A stretch of DNA of 64,000 nt from JACKBC01 sp041391125 (GCA_041391125.1 JAWKON010000002.1:220553-284552), one strand, 5' to 3'; positions 16,357 to 24,767 are shown, counted from the stretch's first letter. Numbers and translations: made by a program. The notes: generated by a model not told the origin, from the sequence alone.

Positions 16357-16992
16357 ATGCTCACCGCTTTGCAAGCTTTAGAACGCTTACGTGAAGGAAA
16401 TCGTCGCTTTGCCTCCAGCGTGCGCAGTTTGGATACGCTCATGAGCCAGACTCGACGCGGCGAATTTGTGGATGGCCAGCAGCCTTTTGCCGTCATTCTG
16501 GGCTGTTCGGATTCGCGCGTGCCGGTTGAAATTATTTTTGACCAGGGCCTGGGCGATCTCTTTGTGATTCGCGTGGCCGGCAACATTGTGGCGGCTTCGC
16601 AAATTGGCAGCATCGAGTTTGCCGCCGAACGCTTTGGCACCCGGCTGGTGGTCGTGCTGGGGCATACGCTCTGCGGCGCCGTGCAGGCCACATTGGAAGA
16701 ATTGCAGCGCCCGTCTGAAACCCAGTCGCCCAATTTGCGCTCGATTGTGGATCGCATCCGCCCGGCGGTGGAAGGCTTGCTGGCCACCGACCTGCGCGAC
16801 GAACCGCAAAAGCTGGCGCAACAGGCCGTGCGCGCCAACGTACGCGTTTCCGCCAACCACCTGCGCTATGGCTCGGCCATTCTGGAGCATCTCATCCAAA
16901 ATGATGGGCTGCTGGTGGTAGGCGCCGAATATTCGCTGGAGACCGGTGAAGTTGAATTTTTTGACGGCGTGCCGGCACTGGCTTCAAACTAA
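16357..16992 (+). CDS. Beta-class carbonic anhydrase
   Basis: Zinc enzyme interconverting CO2 and bicarbonate. The frame is intact at 211 residues. Zinc ligands and the Asp-Arg dyad are in VILGCSDSRVPVEIIFDQGL (about residues 46-65), followed by GDLFVIRVAGN, GSIEFAA, and VVVLGHTLCGAVQATLE carrying the second set of ligands (His and Cys). There is no signal peptide, so it is cytosolic. It is the only plus-strand gene inside the heme cluster and has no obvious functional link to it. Bicarbonate supply for carboxylases is the usual role. Confidence 0.95.
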   Translation: MLTALQALERLREGNRRFASSVRSLDTLMSQTRRGEFVDGQQPFAVILGCSDSRVPVEIIFDQGLGDLFVIRVAGNIVAASQIGSIEFAAERFGTRLVVVLGHTLCGAVQATLEELQRPSETQSPNLRSIVDRIRPAVEGLLATDLRDEPQKLAQQAVRANVRVSANHLRYGSAILEHLIQNDGLLVVGAEYSLETGEVEFFDGVPALASN

Positions 16993-17033
16993 GCATACGC
17001 CTTTTTTCGAAATCACGACCGATACCCACCTCT

Positions 17034-17092
17034 TATTGCTGTAGTGCTGTATTGCTCTATAACCTAGCAATACAGCACTACAGCAATAAAAT
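17034..17092. repeat. TATTGCTG-type hairpin, copy 2
   Basis: TTATTGCTGTAGTGCTGTAT and its complement face each other across TCTATAACCTAG, between the convergent carbonic anhydrase and methyltransferase genes. It probably works as a shared terminator. Confidence 0.85.
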
Positions 17093-17095
17093 ATG

Positions 17096-17857
17096 TTACA
17101 ACTGACTCCAATACAGCCGCGTAACATATTGAATCTGCACCGTATTATTTTCCTGAAACCACGCAAACAGATCCGCCAGTGCGGCCACAAATGGCTCATG
17201 CCGCGGATGCTCCGGCGCCGGTGAGTAGGAGGACGAAAGCGCCCGCCCCTTCACTCCATCAAAATCGAAGCGCTGTGCATTCTCAAAGGTCTGCAATTGC
17301 ATCGGTTGCGGCGCAAAAAAGGCGGCGATGTTTTCATCGAGAATATTGCGTTCGGATACACCGCCATAGTTGTCCGTAAATTGATGCAGGATCTCCTCAT
17401 ATTCCTGCATAAAAGGTACATCCAGCCGCCGCGAATTCCAGACCAGCGCCACATGACCACCGGGCCGTAAAATGCGCGCAAACTCCGCCCTGGTTGGGGC
17501 CGGCTCAAACCAGTGAAACGCCTGCCCGGCCACAATCAAATCGACGCTTTGGTTGGCCAGCGCGGTGGCTTCGGATGTGCCGTCCACGCTTGAAAAGCGG
17601 GCATAGCCGCGCAAATAGGCATCGCCCGCCGCCCGCATTTCGGCATTGGGCTCGACGCCGATGACGCGGTTGCCATTTTGCAAAAACAGCTCCGCCAAAA
17701 AGCCGGTGCCGGAACCCACGTCGGCCACTGACGCCTCCGCCGTCAACCCAATGACCTCACGCAAAAAGTCAATTATGGCCGCCGGATAGCGCGGGCGATA
17801 TTTGACGTAGTTCTCGACCCGATTTGAAAAGCGTTTGGTCGAATCAAGCGCCGCCAT
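17096..17857 (-). CDS. Class I SAM-dependent methyltransferase
   Basis: Intact 253-residue methyltransferase of the UbiE/type-11 kind. The N terminus FSNRVENYVKYRPRYPAAII is typical of the subgroup, followed by motif I VADVGSGTGFLAELFL (about 45-60), GVEPNAEMRAAG, motif DLIVAGQAFHWFEP (about 106-119) and ILRPGGHVALVWNSR. The acceptor substrate is unknown. Its start overlaps the end of hemD by 14 bp, implying translational coupling. That could suggest a role on a tetrapyrrole or may be incidental. Confidence 0.88.
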   Translation of the reverse strand: MAALDSTKRFSNRVENYVKYRPRYPAAIIDFLREVIGLTAEASVADVGSGTGFLAELFLQNGNRVIGVEPNAEMRAAGDAYLRGYARFSSVDGTSEATALANQSVDLIVAGQAFHWFEPAPTRAEFARILRPGGHVALVWNSRRLDVPFMQEYEEILHQFTDNYGGVSERNILDENIAAFFAPQPMQLQTFENAQRFDFDGVKGRALSSSYSPAPEHPRHEPFVAALADLFAWFQENNTVQIQYVTRLYWSQL

Positions 17858-18638
17858 TGAAGTGCTCCACCAGGGCTGCGGTTAAACCTTCCAATGTGTG
17901 TTCCGCCGGCACAATCGCCACCTCCATGCCCAGTGCCGCCGCCGCTTGCGCCGTCACCGGGCCGATGCAAGCTACCGCCACATGGTGCAACATGGCCAGC
18001 GTGCCCTGCTCATGCAGCAGCCGCTTGTTGAAAAAACGCACGGTCGATTCGCTGGTAAAGGTGATGGCGTCCACTTTGCCTTCCCACAGCAGCACCGGCA
18101 GCGGGTCGCCGCCGCTGGCAACCACGTTGCGATAGGCTTCGACCTGCGCTACCTCGGCGCCGGCCGCCTGCAATTGCGCACGCAAAGTGGGTTGGGCCAG
18201 GGCGGATTGGGGCAGCAGAATGCGTTGCCCCGCAATGGTTGGCACGGCCTCTGCCAAATTGGCGGCCGTGAATTGTTCGGGAACCAGCGCCACTGCCAGC
18301 CCCAATTTTTCGCCAATGGCTTGCGCGCTGGCCGAACCCACGGCGGCAATTTTCAGATGCGCCAGTTTTGCCGCCGCCATCTCAAGATCGTGGAGTCGCG
18401 CGGCCAGGGCATCTACCGTGTTGGTGCTGGTGACAATCAGCCACGCAAATTCGCCATTGGCGGCCTGCTGCAATGCCGCATCCAGCGGCGCGGGGTCGCG
18501 GGGCGGCGCAATGGCGATGCAGGGGTAATGGAGGACGCGGGCGCCCGCTGTTTCCAGCAAATTGCGCTGTTTGTCAGCTTGATGCTCTGCTCGCGTAATG
18601 GCCACGGTAATGCCGGCAAGCGCGTTCGTCGATGTCAT
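17844..18638 (-). CDS. hemD: Uroporphyrinogen-III synthase
   Basis: Cyclises hydroxymethylbilane with inversion of ring D. Intact, 264 residues. HemD is poorly conserved, but the two-domain pattern is clear: GITVAITRAEHQADKQRNLL at the start, VLHYPCIAIAPP, WLIVTSTNTVDALAARL (about 77-93), IAAVGSASAQAIGEKLG (about 109-125), ILLPQSALAQPTLRAQLQAA, VDAITFTSESTVRFF (about 186-200) and VACIGPVTAQAAAALGMEV near the end. It lies 9 bp downstream of hemC, the gene of the preceding enzyme. Confidence 0.93.
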   Translation of the reverse strand: MTSTNALAGITVAITRAEHQADKQRNLLETAGARVLHYPCIAIAPPRDPAPLDAALQQAANGEFAWLIVTSTNTVDALAARLHDLEMAAAKLAHLKIAAVGSASAQAIGEKLGLAVALVPEQFTAANLAEAVPTIAGQRILLPQSALAQPTLRAQLQAAGAEVAQVEAYRNVVASGGDPLPVLLWEGKVDAITFTSESTVRFFNKRLLHEQGTLAMLHHVAVACIGPVTAQAAAALGMEVAIVPAEHTLEGLTAALVEHFNGGA

Positions 18639-18647
18639 GCGTCTGCT

Positions 18648-19613
18648 CTATTCGGTGATGTAGCGGGCCGCGCCTTGCGCCAAGGCTTGAGCGGCCAATT
18701 GTTGCCCCAAGCTTTGGGCTTCTGCAGGCTCACTTTTATCAAAAACGTCGATCTGGTGGGAGCCGTCTGGCGCCGTCACGCGGCCGTGCAGAATAAGGTG
18801 GCCATTGTGGATTTGGGCGAATGCTGCAATGGGCAGTGAACAGCCGCCGCCCAACCCCGCCAAAAAAGCGCGCTCTGCAGTGACGGCGACCGTGGTTTCC
18901 GAGTGTTGCAGCGGCTGCAAAAGCGCCGTGAAATCGGCGTCATCACGACACTGTACGCCCAGCGCGCCCTGTCCGGGCGCCGGCAACATGATCTCCAGCG
19001 GTAGCATTTGGCTGACTACGTCCTCCCTCTCCAGCCGCTTGAGTCCCGCAAAGGCCAGCACGATGGCGTCATAAGGGCCATCTGCATCAAACGCCTTGCG
19101 CAGGCGCGTATCCACGTTGCCGCGAATATCGATGATCTGCAAATCGGGGCGCGCGTGGCGTAGTTGCGCCGCGCGGCGTCGGCTACTGGTGCCGACCTTT
19201 GCGCCTTGAGGCAGCGTATTGAGCGTGTATCCCTGGCGGCTCACCAACGCATCGGATGGATCTGCGCGGACCGGAATGGCGCCAATGGTGAGACCGGCGG
19301 GCGCTTCGGTGGGCAGGTCTTTCAGGCTATGAACAGCCATATCGATTTCGCCATTGCGCAGCGCGTTTTCCAGCTCCAGCGTAAAGAGCCCCTTGCCGCC
19401 AATCTGCGGCAGCGGTTTGTCAATGACGCGGTCGCCTTGGGTGACGAAATGCTGCTCGGCAAAATGGCGCGTTGGCCAGGCGGCGGTCAGCAATTGAATT
19501 ATGTGACGCGTTTGCCAGAGCGCCAATTGCGATTTGCGCGTGCCGAGCAGGCAACGCGTCTGGGCGGTGGGTGGCGGATCAGCTTTTGTGGTTACTGATG
19601 CTTCGGCTTGCAT
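18648..19613 (-). CDS. hemC: Hydroxymethylbilane synthase (porphobilinogen deaminase)
   Basis: Polymerises four porphobilinogens into hydroxymethylbilane. Intact, 321 residues. LGTRKSQLALWQTRHIIQLL begins the fold after a 22-residue extension. GDRVIDKPLPQIGGKGLFTL, AVHSLKDLPTEAPAGL (catalytic Asp), KVGTSSRRRAAQL, DIRGNVDTRLRK and LPAPGQGALGVQCR follow. The dipyrromethane-cofactor cysteine is in FLAGLGGGCSLPIAAFA (about residue 260). Gene order hemC then hemD with a 9-bp gap indicates one transcript. Confidence 0.97.
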   Translation of the reverse strand: MQAEASVTTKADPPPTAQTRCLLGTRKSQLALWQTRHIIQLLTAAWPTRHFAEQHFVTQGDRVIDKPLPQIGGKGLFTLELENALRNGEIDMAVHSLKDLPTEAPAGLTIGAIPVRADPSDALVSRQGYTLNTLPQGAKVGTSSRRRAAQLRHARPDLQIIDIRGNVDTRLRKAFDADGPYDAIVLAFAGLKRLEREDVVSQMLPLEIMLPAPGQGALGVQCRDDADFTALLQPLQHSETTVAVTAERAFLAGLGGGCSLPIAAFAQIHNGHLILHGRVTAPDGSHQIDVFDKSEPAEAQSLGQQLAAQALAQGAARYITE

Positions 19614-19633
19614 AGGTCAGATTCCAATATTGT

Positions 19634-19692
19634 CGTAGGACAAGTTTCCTAACTTGTCCCACCACCGTGAGGACAAGTTGGAAACTTGTCCC
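19634..19692. repeat. Double palindrome GGACAAGTTTCCTAACTTGTCC
   Basis: Two successive units, each a self-complementary GGACAAGTT(N)AACTTGTCC hairpin, together form a larger inverted repeat between hemA and hemC. The right half reaches within a few bases of the hemA stop. Confidence 0.8.
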
Positions 19693-19695
19693 ACA

Positions 19696-21021
19696 TTATC
19701 CAAACACTTCGTTTAAAAGTTGCGCATAGCGCACAGCTTCACCCTTGGCGGCCTGCTCTTTGAGCCGAATGGTGGGCTCGTGCAGCAATTTGTTGACCAG
19801 CCGATGCACTAATTTGTCCATGGTTTCTTCGATTTCCGGCGCCACATCCGGGTGTAAATTGGCAATGCGCTGCTTGGCGCGCGCCAATTCATCATCAGCT
19901 ATGGAGCGGGTGTGTTGGCGTAGCGCCACCAGCGCCGGGATGATTTCGCGCTCGCGCAGCCAGTGCAGCAGATGGTCCAGTTCTGCCATAACAATGGCCT
20001 GCACCTTGGGCACTTCCGCCTGGCGCTGCGCAAAGCCTTCATCCACCACGGCGCGCAGATCGTCCACATCCAGCCGGGTTACGCCGGTCAATCCGGCGAT
20101 ATGCGGGTCCACATTGCGCGGCACGGCAATATCCACAAAGAGCAAGGGGCGCTGCTGCCGCGGCGGCATGGCCGCCGCCACATCAGCGGCGGACAGAATG
20201 AAACCGGGCGCGCCAGTAGCTGTGAAGATTACGTCGGCTTCTCGCAGCAGCACGGGAAGGTCAGCCAAAGGAGCGGCGTTGGCGCCTACCGCGTCAGCCA
20301 GCTCTTCACCTCGTGCGAGGGTGCGGTTTACAATGGTGAGCCGGGTGTGGTGACGCTGCAAACTTTGGGCCGCCAGCCGCGCCATTTCGCCTGCGCCCAC
20401 AATGAGCACCCGTTTTTGCGCCAGGCTGCCCACGGTTTGGCGGGCAAGCTGGACGGCGGCGTGGCTGATCGATGTGGTGTGGCGGCTGATGGCGGTTTCG
20501 GTGTGGGCGCGCTTGCCGGTGTGGATGGCCTGCATACAGAGCCGCGACAAAATGGGGCCAGTCACGCCGGCCGCTTTGGCCTGCTCATAGGCCCGGCTCA
20601 CCTGGCCCAGAATCTGCTGCTCACCCAGGATCATAGAGTCGAGGCCGGCAGTTACATTGAGCAGATGCGCCACAGCGTCGGCATTGGATTTATGATAAAA
20701 ATGGGCGGTCAGCTCATCGGTAGAAAGCCCGTGCGACTGCGCCAGGAATTCGAGGACGCGCAGCCAATTATCGGCGAATTGCGCTTCGGCCAGCCCGGTG
20801 GAGACGGCGTAAATTTCAAAGCGATTGCAGGTGGAAAGGACCACAATTTCATCAAATGGGCGCGGGCCTTCTGCGCCGGGGGCGCTGCAGCGGATGGCGT
20901 GAAGCTGGGTCAAAAGCTGCTGCAATTCGGCATCCGCTGGGGAGAAGCGTTCGCGCAGCCCGATGGGCGCGGTTTGATGATTCAGCCCGACTAACAATAT
21001 GAAAGTATTTTCTTTGGCCAT
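19696..21021 (-). CDS. hemA: Glutamyl-tRNA reductase
   Basis: NADPH-dependent reduction of Glu-tRNA to glutamate-1-semialdehyde, the committed step of the C5 route. I take ATG 21021 (after GAGGAA) over the in-frame ATG at 21060, whose extra residues come from an intergenic repeat. Length is 441 residues. Motifs: LVGLNHQTAPIGLRERF, catalytic Cys in IVVLSTCNRFEIYAVS (about residue 65), LDSMILGEQQILGQVSRAYE, the NADP Rossmann region VLIVGAGEMARLAAQSL, and the dimerisation domain ending LVHRLVNKLLHEPTIRLKEQ. The locus therefore starts heme synthesis from glutamate, not from succinyl-CoA and glycine. Confidence 0.97.
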   Translation of the reverse strand: MAKENTFILLVGLNHQTAPIGLRERFSPADAELQQLLTQLHAIRCSAPGAEGPRPFDEIVVLSTCNRFEIYAVSTGLAEAQFADNWLRVLEFLAQSHGLSTDELTAHFYHKSNADAVAHLLNVTAGLDSMILGEQQILGQVSRAYEQAKAAGVTGPILSRLCMQAIHTGKRAHTETAISRHTTSISHAAVQLARQTVGSLAQKRVLIVGAGEMARLAAQSLQRHHTRLTIVNRTLARGEELADAVGANAAPLADLPVLLREADVIFTATGAPGFILSAADVAAAMPPRQQRPLLFVDIAVPRNVDPHIAGLTGVTRLDVDDLRAVVDEGFAQRQAEVPKVQAIVMAELDHLLHWLREREIIPALVALRQHTRSIADDELARAKQRIANLHPDVAPEIEETMDKLVHRLVNKLLHEPTIRLKEQAAKGEAVRYAQLLNEVFG

Positions 21022-21035
21022 TGTGTTCCTCGACT

Positions 21036-21104
21036 TCAATTTTTGATTTTCAGTTTTCAATTTTCGATTTTTAATTGAAAATGAAAAATGGAAAATTGAA
21101 AATG
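21036..21104. repeat. AT-rich TTTTCAATTTTC inverted repeat
   Basis: Copies of a TTTTCAATTTTC/GATTTTC word face GAAAATTGAAAATGG, forming a hairpin in the short gap between cpfC and hemA. It supplies the rejected upstream extension of hemA. Confidence 0.75.
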
Positions 21105-21108
21105 GTTC

Positions 21109-22164
21109 TTAGTCCGTCTGTTGCGCCATTGCGGGCAGCATCGGCCCTGGGCGACCCGATAGACAGCAGTCGGCCGGACACACATCGTGGTTGGCCGGGT
21201 AGCGGCCAACAGCCCGGCGTTCCGTGTTGGGATGCAGACGCTCTTCAATCAATTGGCGCAACATGCGCACGAAAGCGGGATGCGTACCTACCGTGGCCGC
21301 GCGCACCATGTTGAGCCCCAATTCATCACAAAGCTGCCGCGCTTCGGTATCCAGGTCAAAGATTACTTCCATGTGGTCGGAAATAAAGCCAATCGGCGCG
21401 ATGACCACATCCTGCACGCCCTGCTCATGCAGCGTTTGCAGATGATCGCAAATGTCCGGCGCCAGCCAAGGAACGGTGGGCGGGCCGCTGCGGCTCTGGT
21501 ACACAAGCTGCCAGTTGGCGTGGTTCACGGCGTCGGCCACCAACCGCCCGGTCTCCATAAGTTGATCCACATATTGACAATTTTGCGCCATGGCGTTGGG
21601 AATGCTGTGCGCTGTAAAAACAAGTTGGGCCGCCGACCGCCGCGCCGGGGATATTTGCCCCAGCGCGTCATGGACGCGGTCCGCATTGGCTTCGATAAAA
21701 AGTGGGTGGTTGTAGCCCATGCGAACCTTATCAAAATGGGGCGCCGGACCACGCGTAAGCGATTGGGTGGCGCTGAATAAATTTTCGCGATATTGGCGGC
21801 AGCCCGAATATGAGCTGAAAATTGAGGTGAAAATGGTGAGCGCACGCTGGACCCCGTCGTCCACCATTTGCTGCATGGCATCCGTCAATAGCGGATGCCA
21901 GTTGCGGTTGCCGAAGTAAATGGGGAGATTGATGTTGTGGGCCGCCAGCTCTTCTTCCAGCGCTGCAATCAGCGCCCGGTTTTGGGCATTGAGAGGGCTG
22001 ACGCCATTGAACTGTTCGTAATGGTGGGCCACTTCGATCATGCGTTCGTGCGGCACATTGCGTCCGCGCAACACATTTTCAAGGAAGGGCATTACGTCAT
22101 CCATGCCTTCCGGTCCCCCAAAGGAGAGCAGCAGAAGGGCGTCATAGGAATTGCTTTGCGGCAT
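21109..22164 (-). CDS. hemH: Ferrochelatase (coproporphyrin type expected)
   Basis: Inserts Fe2+ into the porphyrin. With HemQ present the substrate is expected to be coproporphyrin III (CpfC role). ATG 22164 gives 351 residues starting MPQSNSYDALLLLSFGGPEG. Other motifs: YEQFNGVSPLNAQ, YFGNRNWHPLL, RALTIFTSIFSSYSGCRQYR, LVFTAHSIPNAMA (metal-binding His), VYQSRSGPPTVPWLAPDICD, VVIAPIGFISDHMEVIFDLD. Near the C terminus CPADCCLSGRPGP offers three closely spaced cysteines, as in ferrochelatases carrying a 2Fe-2S cluster. The in-frame extension to 22248 lacks conservation and is rejected. Confidence 0.95.
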   Translation of the reverse strand: MPQSNSYDALLLLSFGGPEGMDDVMPFLENVLRGRNVPHERMIEVAHHYEQFNGVSPLNAQNRALIAALEEELAAHNINLPIYFGNRNWHPLLTDAMQQMVDDGVQRALTIFTSIFSSYSGCRQYRENLFSATQSLTRGPAPHFDKVRMGYNHPLFIEANADRVHDALGQISPARRSAAQLVFTAHSIPNAMAQNCQYVDQLMETGRLVADAVNHANWQLVYQSRSGPPTVPWLAPDICDHLQTLHEQGVQDVVIAPIGFISDHMEVIFDLDTEARQLCDELGLNMVRAATVGTHPAFVRMLRQLIEERLHPNTERRAVGRYPANHDVCPADCCLSGRPGPMLPAMAQQTD

Positions 22165-22278
22165 GAGAATGGGTCCAAATTTTTGGTTTACAAAATACGC
22201 TGGGTTTTGACCACAGATTTCGCAGACTTTTTGATATATGCGGGCCAAACATAGCGGATACTAGGGTGTCTCCCGTAA

Positions 22279-22331
22279 AGGGTGACGTGCTGCAAAGCCG
22301 AAAGCTGTCACTCTACAAGAGTGACCTACGA
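22279..22331. repeat. GTAGGTCACTC palindrome, copy 2 (degenerate left arm)
   Basis: The right half CACTCTACAAGAGTGACCTA matches the family arm seen at 16137-16160 with one change. The left half has diverged. It lies between cpfC and chdC. Confidence 0.7.
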
Positions 22332-22368
22332 AGTGCGTTTCGGCAATATAGTCGCGGGCTGCCAATGG

Positions 22369-23082
22369 TTAGGCGCCGCTGTTCCAGATTTTCTTGCCAA
22401 TAAAGAATGGCCCGAGACTTTCCAGATAGCAGGAGGTCTGCTTGGTTTTGCGCATGGCCTGCACGCAAGCCGAGAGCGGGTAGAGTTCTTTGCCCAACAG
22501 AGCGACCACGAAATCGTTGTCGTTTTTGTCCAGCCCGTGGCAGGCCAGCCGGATGTCGGTGGCGTAGCCGGCGCGGCCAAAGGCCATGCCGATGCCGCCG
22601 TGCTCGCCCAGCACCTTGCGCTGTTCTTCTTCAGAGACGGTTTCAAAACTTTTGACCCGGCGCAGCGGATACCAGACGGCCCAATTCAGATCGGGGTTGG
22701 CAATTTTGGCGCGCGGGCGGGTAAAGAGCGTCTCTTCTAGATCCGATTCGTAGCCAATAGTGTATGTACGGCCAAACATGGTGTATTCGGGCTTGGGGGT
22801 GAGGCCGGCAAAAGCATCACTATTAAGCAACGTGCGCAGCGGGCCTACGTAGAGTTCGGCATCTTCACTGAGCACCAACAGCCCAATGCCTTGGGCGTCG
22901 TTGATGTCGGCATAAAGTGCGCATTCTATGGCTGCCTGCTCAAGCGCTTCCATCAGCGGGGTAGCATCTGCACAGTTGCCAAAGGCTAAGAACTGCATAA
23001 ATAGGCGGCGATCCAATGAAATGACCTGACCATTTTTGCGGCCTTTTTCGCTTAAGTCGAGCTGGGGCTGCTGTTCCGGCAT
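22369..23082 (-). CDS. chdC: Coproheme decarboxylase, HemQ/chlorite-dismutase family
   Basis: Converts coproheme III to heme b with peroxide in the coproporphyrin-dependent pathway. Intact, 237 residues. Family features: RLFMQFLAFGNCADATPLME, TPKPEYTMFGRTYTIGYESD (the loop bearing the catalytic Tyr region), NPDLNWAVWYPLRRVKSFET, SEEEQRKVLGEHGGIGMAFG (heme proximal His region in GEHGxIG), YATDIRLACHGLDKNDNDFV and GLDKNDNDFVVALLGKELYP. It is the first gene of the heme run and lies next to cpfC. Its presence is the main evidence that the route goes through coproporphyrin. Confidence 0.95.
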   Translation of the reverse strand: MPEQQPQLDLSEKGRKNGQVISLDRRLFMQFLAFGNCADATPLMEALEQAAIECALYADINDAQGIGLLVLSEDAELYVGPLRTLLNSDAFAGLTPKPEYTMFGRTYTIGYESDLEETLFTRPRAKIANPDLNWAVWYPLRRVKSFETVSEEEQRKVLGEHGGIGMAFGRAGYATDIRLACHGLDKNDNDFVVALLGKELYPLSACVQAMRKTKQTSCYLESLGPFFIGKKIWNSGA

Positions 23083-23474
23083 ATCAAACCTCTTTTATCC
23101 TTAGCAAAACCATGTAAATCTATGCAAATCTATGTGTATGTGCGAATCGTCACAATTATAGCGTTGCTGCGAAAACCAGGCAAATTATACTTGGCTCTGT
23201 CATAGATGAAAATCGACCGCTCGACTAAAATTAGGCGTAATCGTTTTCATTTATGCCAACCGCGAGTATAGCGCTGCCAACTATATAGCTTACGCCGAAT
23301 TGTTTCGGGTTGGATTTGTTGCGGCTTTGAGTTGAGTATGCAAGAGGTATCGTTTAGCAATCGTTTGACTAGCGTTTGACGCGTCCATGCCCGGCCTTTT
23401 GATTGCCGGGCATGGACGGTCGAGGGATATGTGAGGATGAAGTGAGGAAAATTGAGGTGTTAAAAGGATAGACT
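23083..23474. other. Intergenic region between chdC and response regulator
   Basis: No coding frame is evident. CTTGGCTCTGTCATAGATGA plus AAATCG (23190-23215) is an exact inverted copy of 51511-51536. A terminator-like stem is at 23382-23418. Confidence 0.6.
23382..23418 (-). terminator. 14-bp perfect stem-loop after the response regulator gene
   Basis: CGTCCATGCCCGGC pairs perfectly with GCCGGGCATGGACG across the 9-nt loop CTTTTGATT. It lies 57 bp past the response regulator stop on the minus strand, fitting a transcription terminator, although the T-run is weak. Confidence 0.65.
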
Positions 23475-24272
23475 TTAGGTCTCTTCAGGCATCGTATAGC
23501 CGCGACCGCGCACAGTGAGTACATAGCGCGGTCGTTTGGCATTGTCTTCGATTTTTGAGCGCAGACGCCGCACATGAATATGCAGCGAGTTGCGATCTTC
23601 CAGCTCAGAGTCGGAGTCACCATTGCTATCGATCCCGCGCACCAGCGAAAGCAGCTCTTCATAGCTGACCACATGACCGCGATGCTCAAAAAGCGTGCGC
23701 AGCAGCCGGTTCTCGCTGGGCGTCAATTTGACCATTTGGTCTTCAATTGTGACAAGCTGTTGTTCAAAATTAATGCAAAGGCGCTGATCAATAGTGACGC
23801 CGCGCGCACCGCCCGGTCGGCTGCGCACCAAGCGCGCCAGCACGCGTTGCAAACGCGCTAGCAGCTCGGGGTACGCAAATGGCTTCACTATGTAGTCCTC
23901 GGCCAGGCGATTGAGCGCGTCGACCTTGATATCTACATCGGTCGATGCGGAAAGAAAAATGACCGGAATGCCCGCCATGGCTTGCAGCTGCTCAGCCAGC
24001 TCGCGCCCGTCAATATCGGGCAGCGTAATGTCTAAAATTGCCAGATCGGGAATCGGCCCGCTCTTCACAATGTCCAGCGCATCGAGGCCCGATGTGGCAA
24101 TCGAAATAGCAAAACCTTCCTGCTCCAATTGGCGATGCAGAATCAAGAGCAGATGCACCTGATCGTCTACAAGCAAAAGATGTGGAGGCCGAGCAGGCTC
24201 TTCTGTCGGTTGATTGATAAACACGTAAGACACCTCTAATAATTTGGTAGAATACGGACATAAAATCGACAT
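23475..24272 (-). CDS. Response regulator, OmpR/PhoB type
   Basis: Two-component output regulator of 265 residues. The receiver domain includes HLLLVDDQVHLLLILHRQLE (acidic pair), LAILDITLPDIDGRELAEQL (phospho-acceptor Asp about residue 78), VIFLSAS and EDYIVKPFAYPELLARLQ (conserved Lys). The winged-helix domain reads VKLTPSENRLLRTLFEHRGH, VVSYEELLSLVRG, LHIHVRRLRSKIEDNAKRPR and YVLTVRGRGYTMPEE. No histidine kinase gene is adjacent, so its partner lies elsewhere. The exact start is uncertain; codons before residue 30 are not conserved. Confidence 0.93.
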   Translation of the reverse strand: MSILCPYSTKLLEVSYVFINQPTEEPARPPHLLLVDDQVHLLLILHRQLEQEGFAISIATSGLDALDIVKSGPIPDLAILDITLPDIDGRELAEQLQAMAGIPVIFLSASTDVDIKVDALNRLAEDYIVKPFAYPELLARLQRVLARLVRSRPGGARGVTIDQRLCINFEQQLVTIEDQMVKLTPSENRLLRTLFEHRGHVVSYEELLSLVRGIDSNGDSDSELEDRNSLHIHVRRLRSKIEDNAKRPRYVLTVRGRGYTMPEET

Positions 24273-24314
24273 CTACAACTTTTAAATCCTACCAAACTAT
24301 TACGCTTTAAGGTC

Positions 24315-24767
24315 TTACAGAATACTTACAAGTATGACAGTATTCTGCCGCGATGAGATGCGAATGCGCTGATTTTCGCAGATTTTGCTGTAATCATCGG
24401 GATGCAGCACCACAACCGGTGGGTTAACGTCATACATGGCGCGTGCGACCGTCGCCCCCAGCGCCAAGATGCCGTCGCGTTCCAATGTGAGGATGGCCGC
24501 CGGCGCTGTGCCTGCCCGCACGGCTTCTAGCAGTATGCTGCTGGCGCTGCTGGAACCGCGCCCGCCGGGCAGCACCAAGACGCGCCCCGTCACAATTGCG
24601 CCAACGCGTGGGTGGCGGGCGTCAATAATGGCGCCGGTTTCTGGGTTTAGGCCGCCCCATAGGCTAATTGGCTCTGGGAGCACCAAGGCCAATCCTTCAG
24701 CCTCGCCGGGTACTAGAAATTGTCCAGAAAGGATTGTTTCCTGTCCGTTTATGTCGTTTGTAGTCAT
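24315..24767 (-). CDS. Aconitase X swivel domain protein (DUF126), stand-alone
   Basis: Intact 150-residue swivel domain of the aconitase-X family, equivalent to the small subunit of archaeal phosphomevalonate dehydratase and of hydroxyproline-pathway cis-3-hydroxy-L-proline dehydratase. Diagnostic blocks: FLVPGEAEGLALVLPEPISL, WGGLNPETGAIIDARHP, TGRVLVLPGGRGSSSASSIL and LEAVRAGTAPAAILTLERDG (the catalytic Ser-rich loop), then NPPVVVLHP. No gene for the catalytic large subunit (AcnX/DUF521) is present on either side, so it must pair in trans or act alone. Divergent from the YigZ gene, with the promoter region shared. Confidence 0.85.
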   Translation of the reverse strand: MTTNDINGQETILSGQFLVPGEAEGLALVLPEPISLWGGLNPETGAIIDARHPRVGAIVTGRVLVLPGGRGSSSASSILLEAVRAGTAPAAILTLERDGILALGATVARAMYDVNPPVVVLHPDDYSKICENQRIRISSRQNTVILVSIL

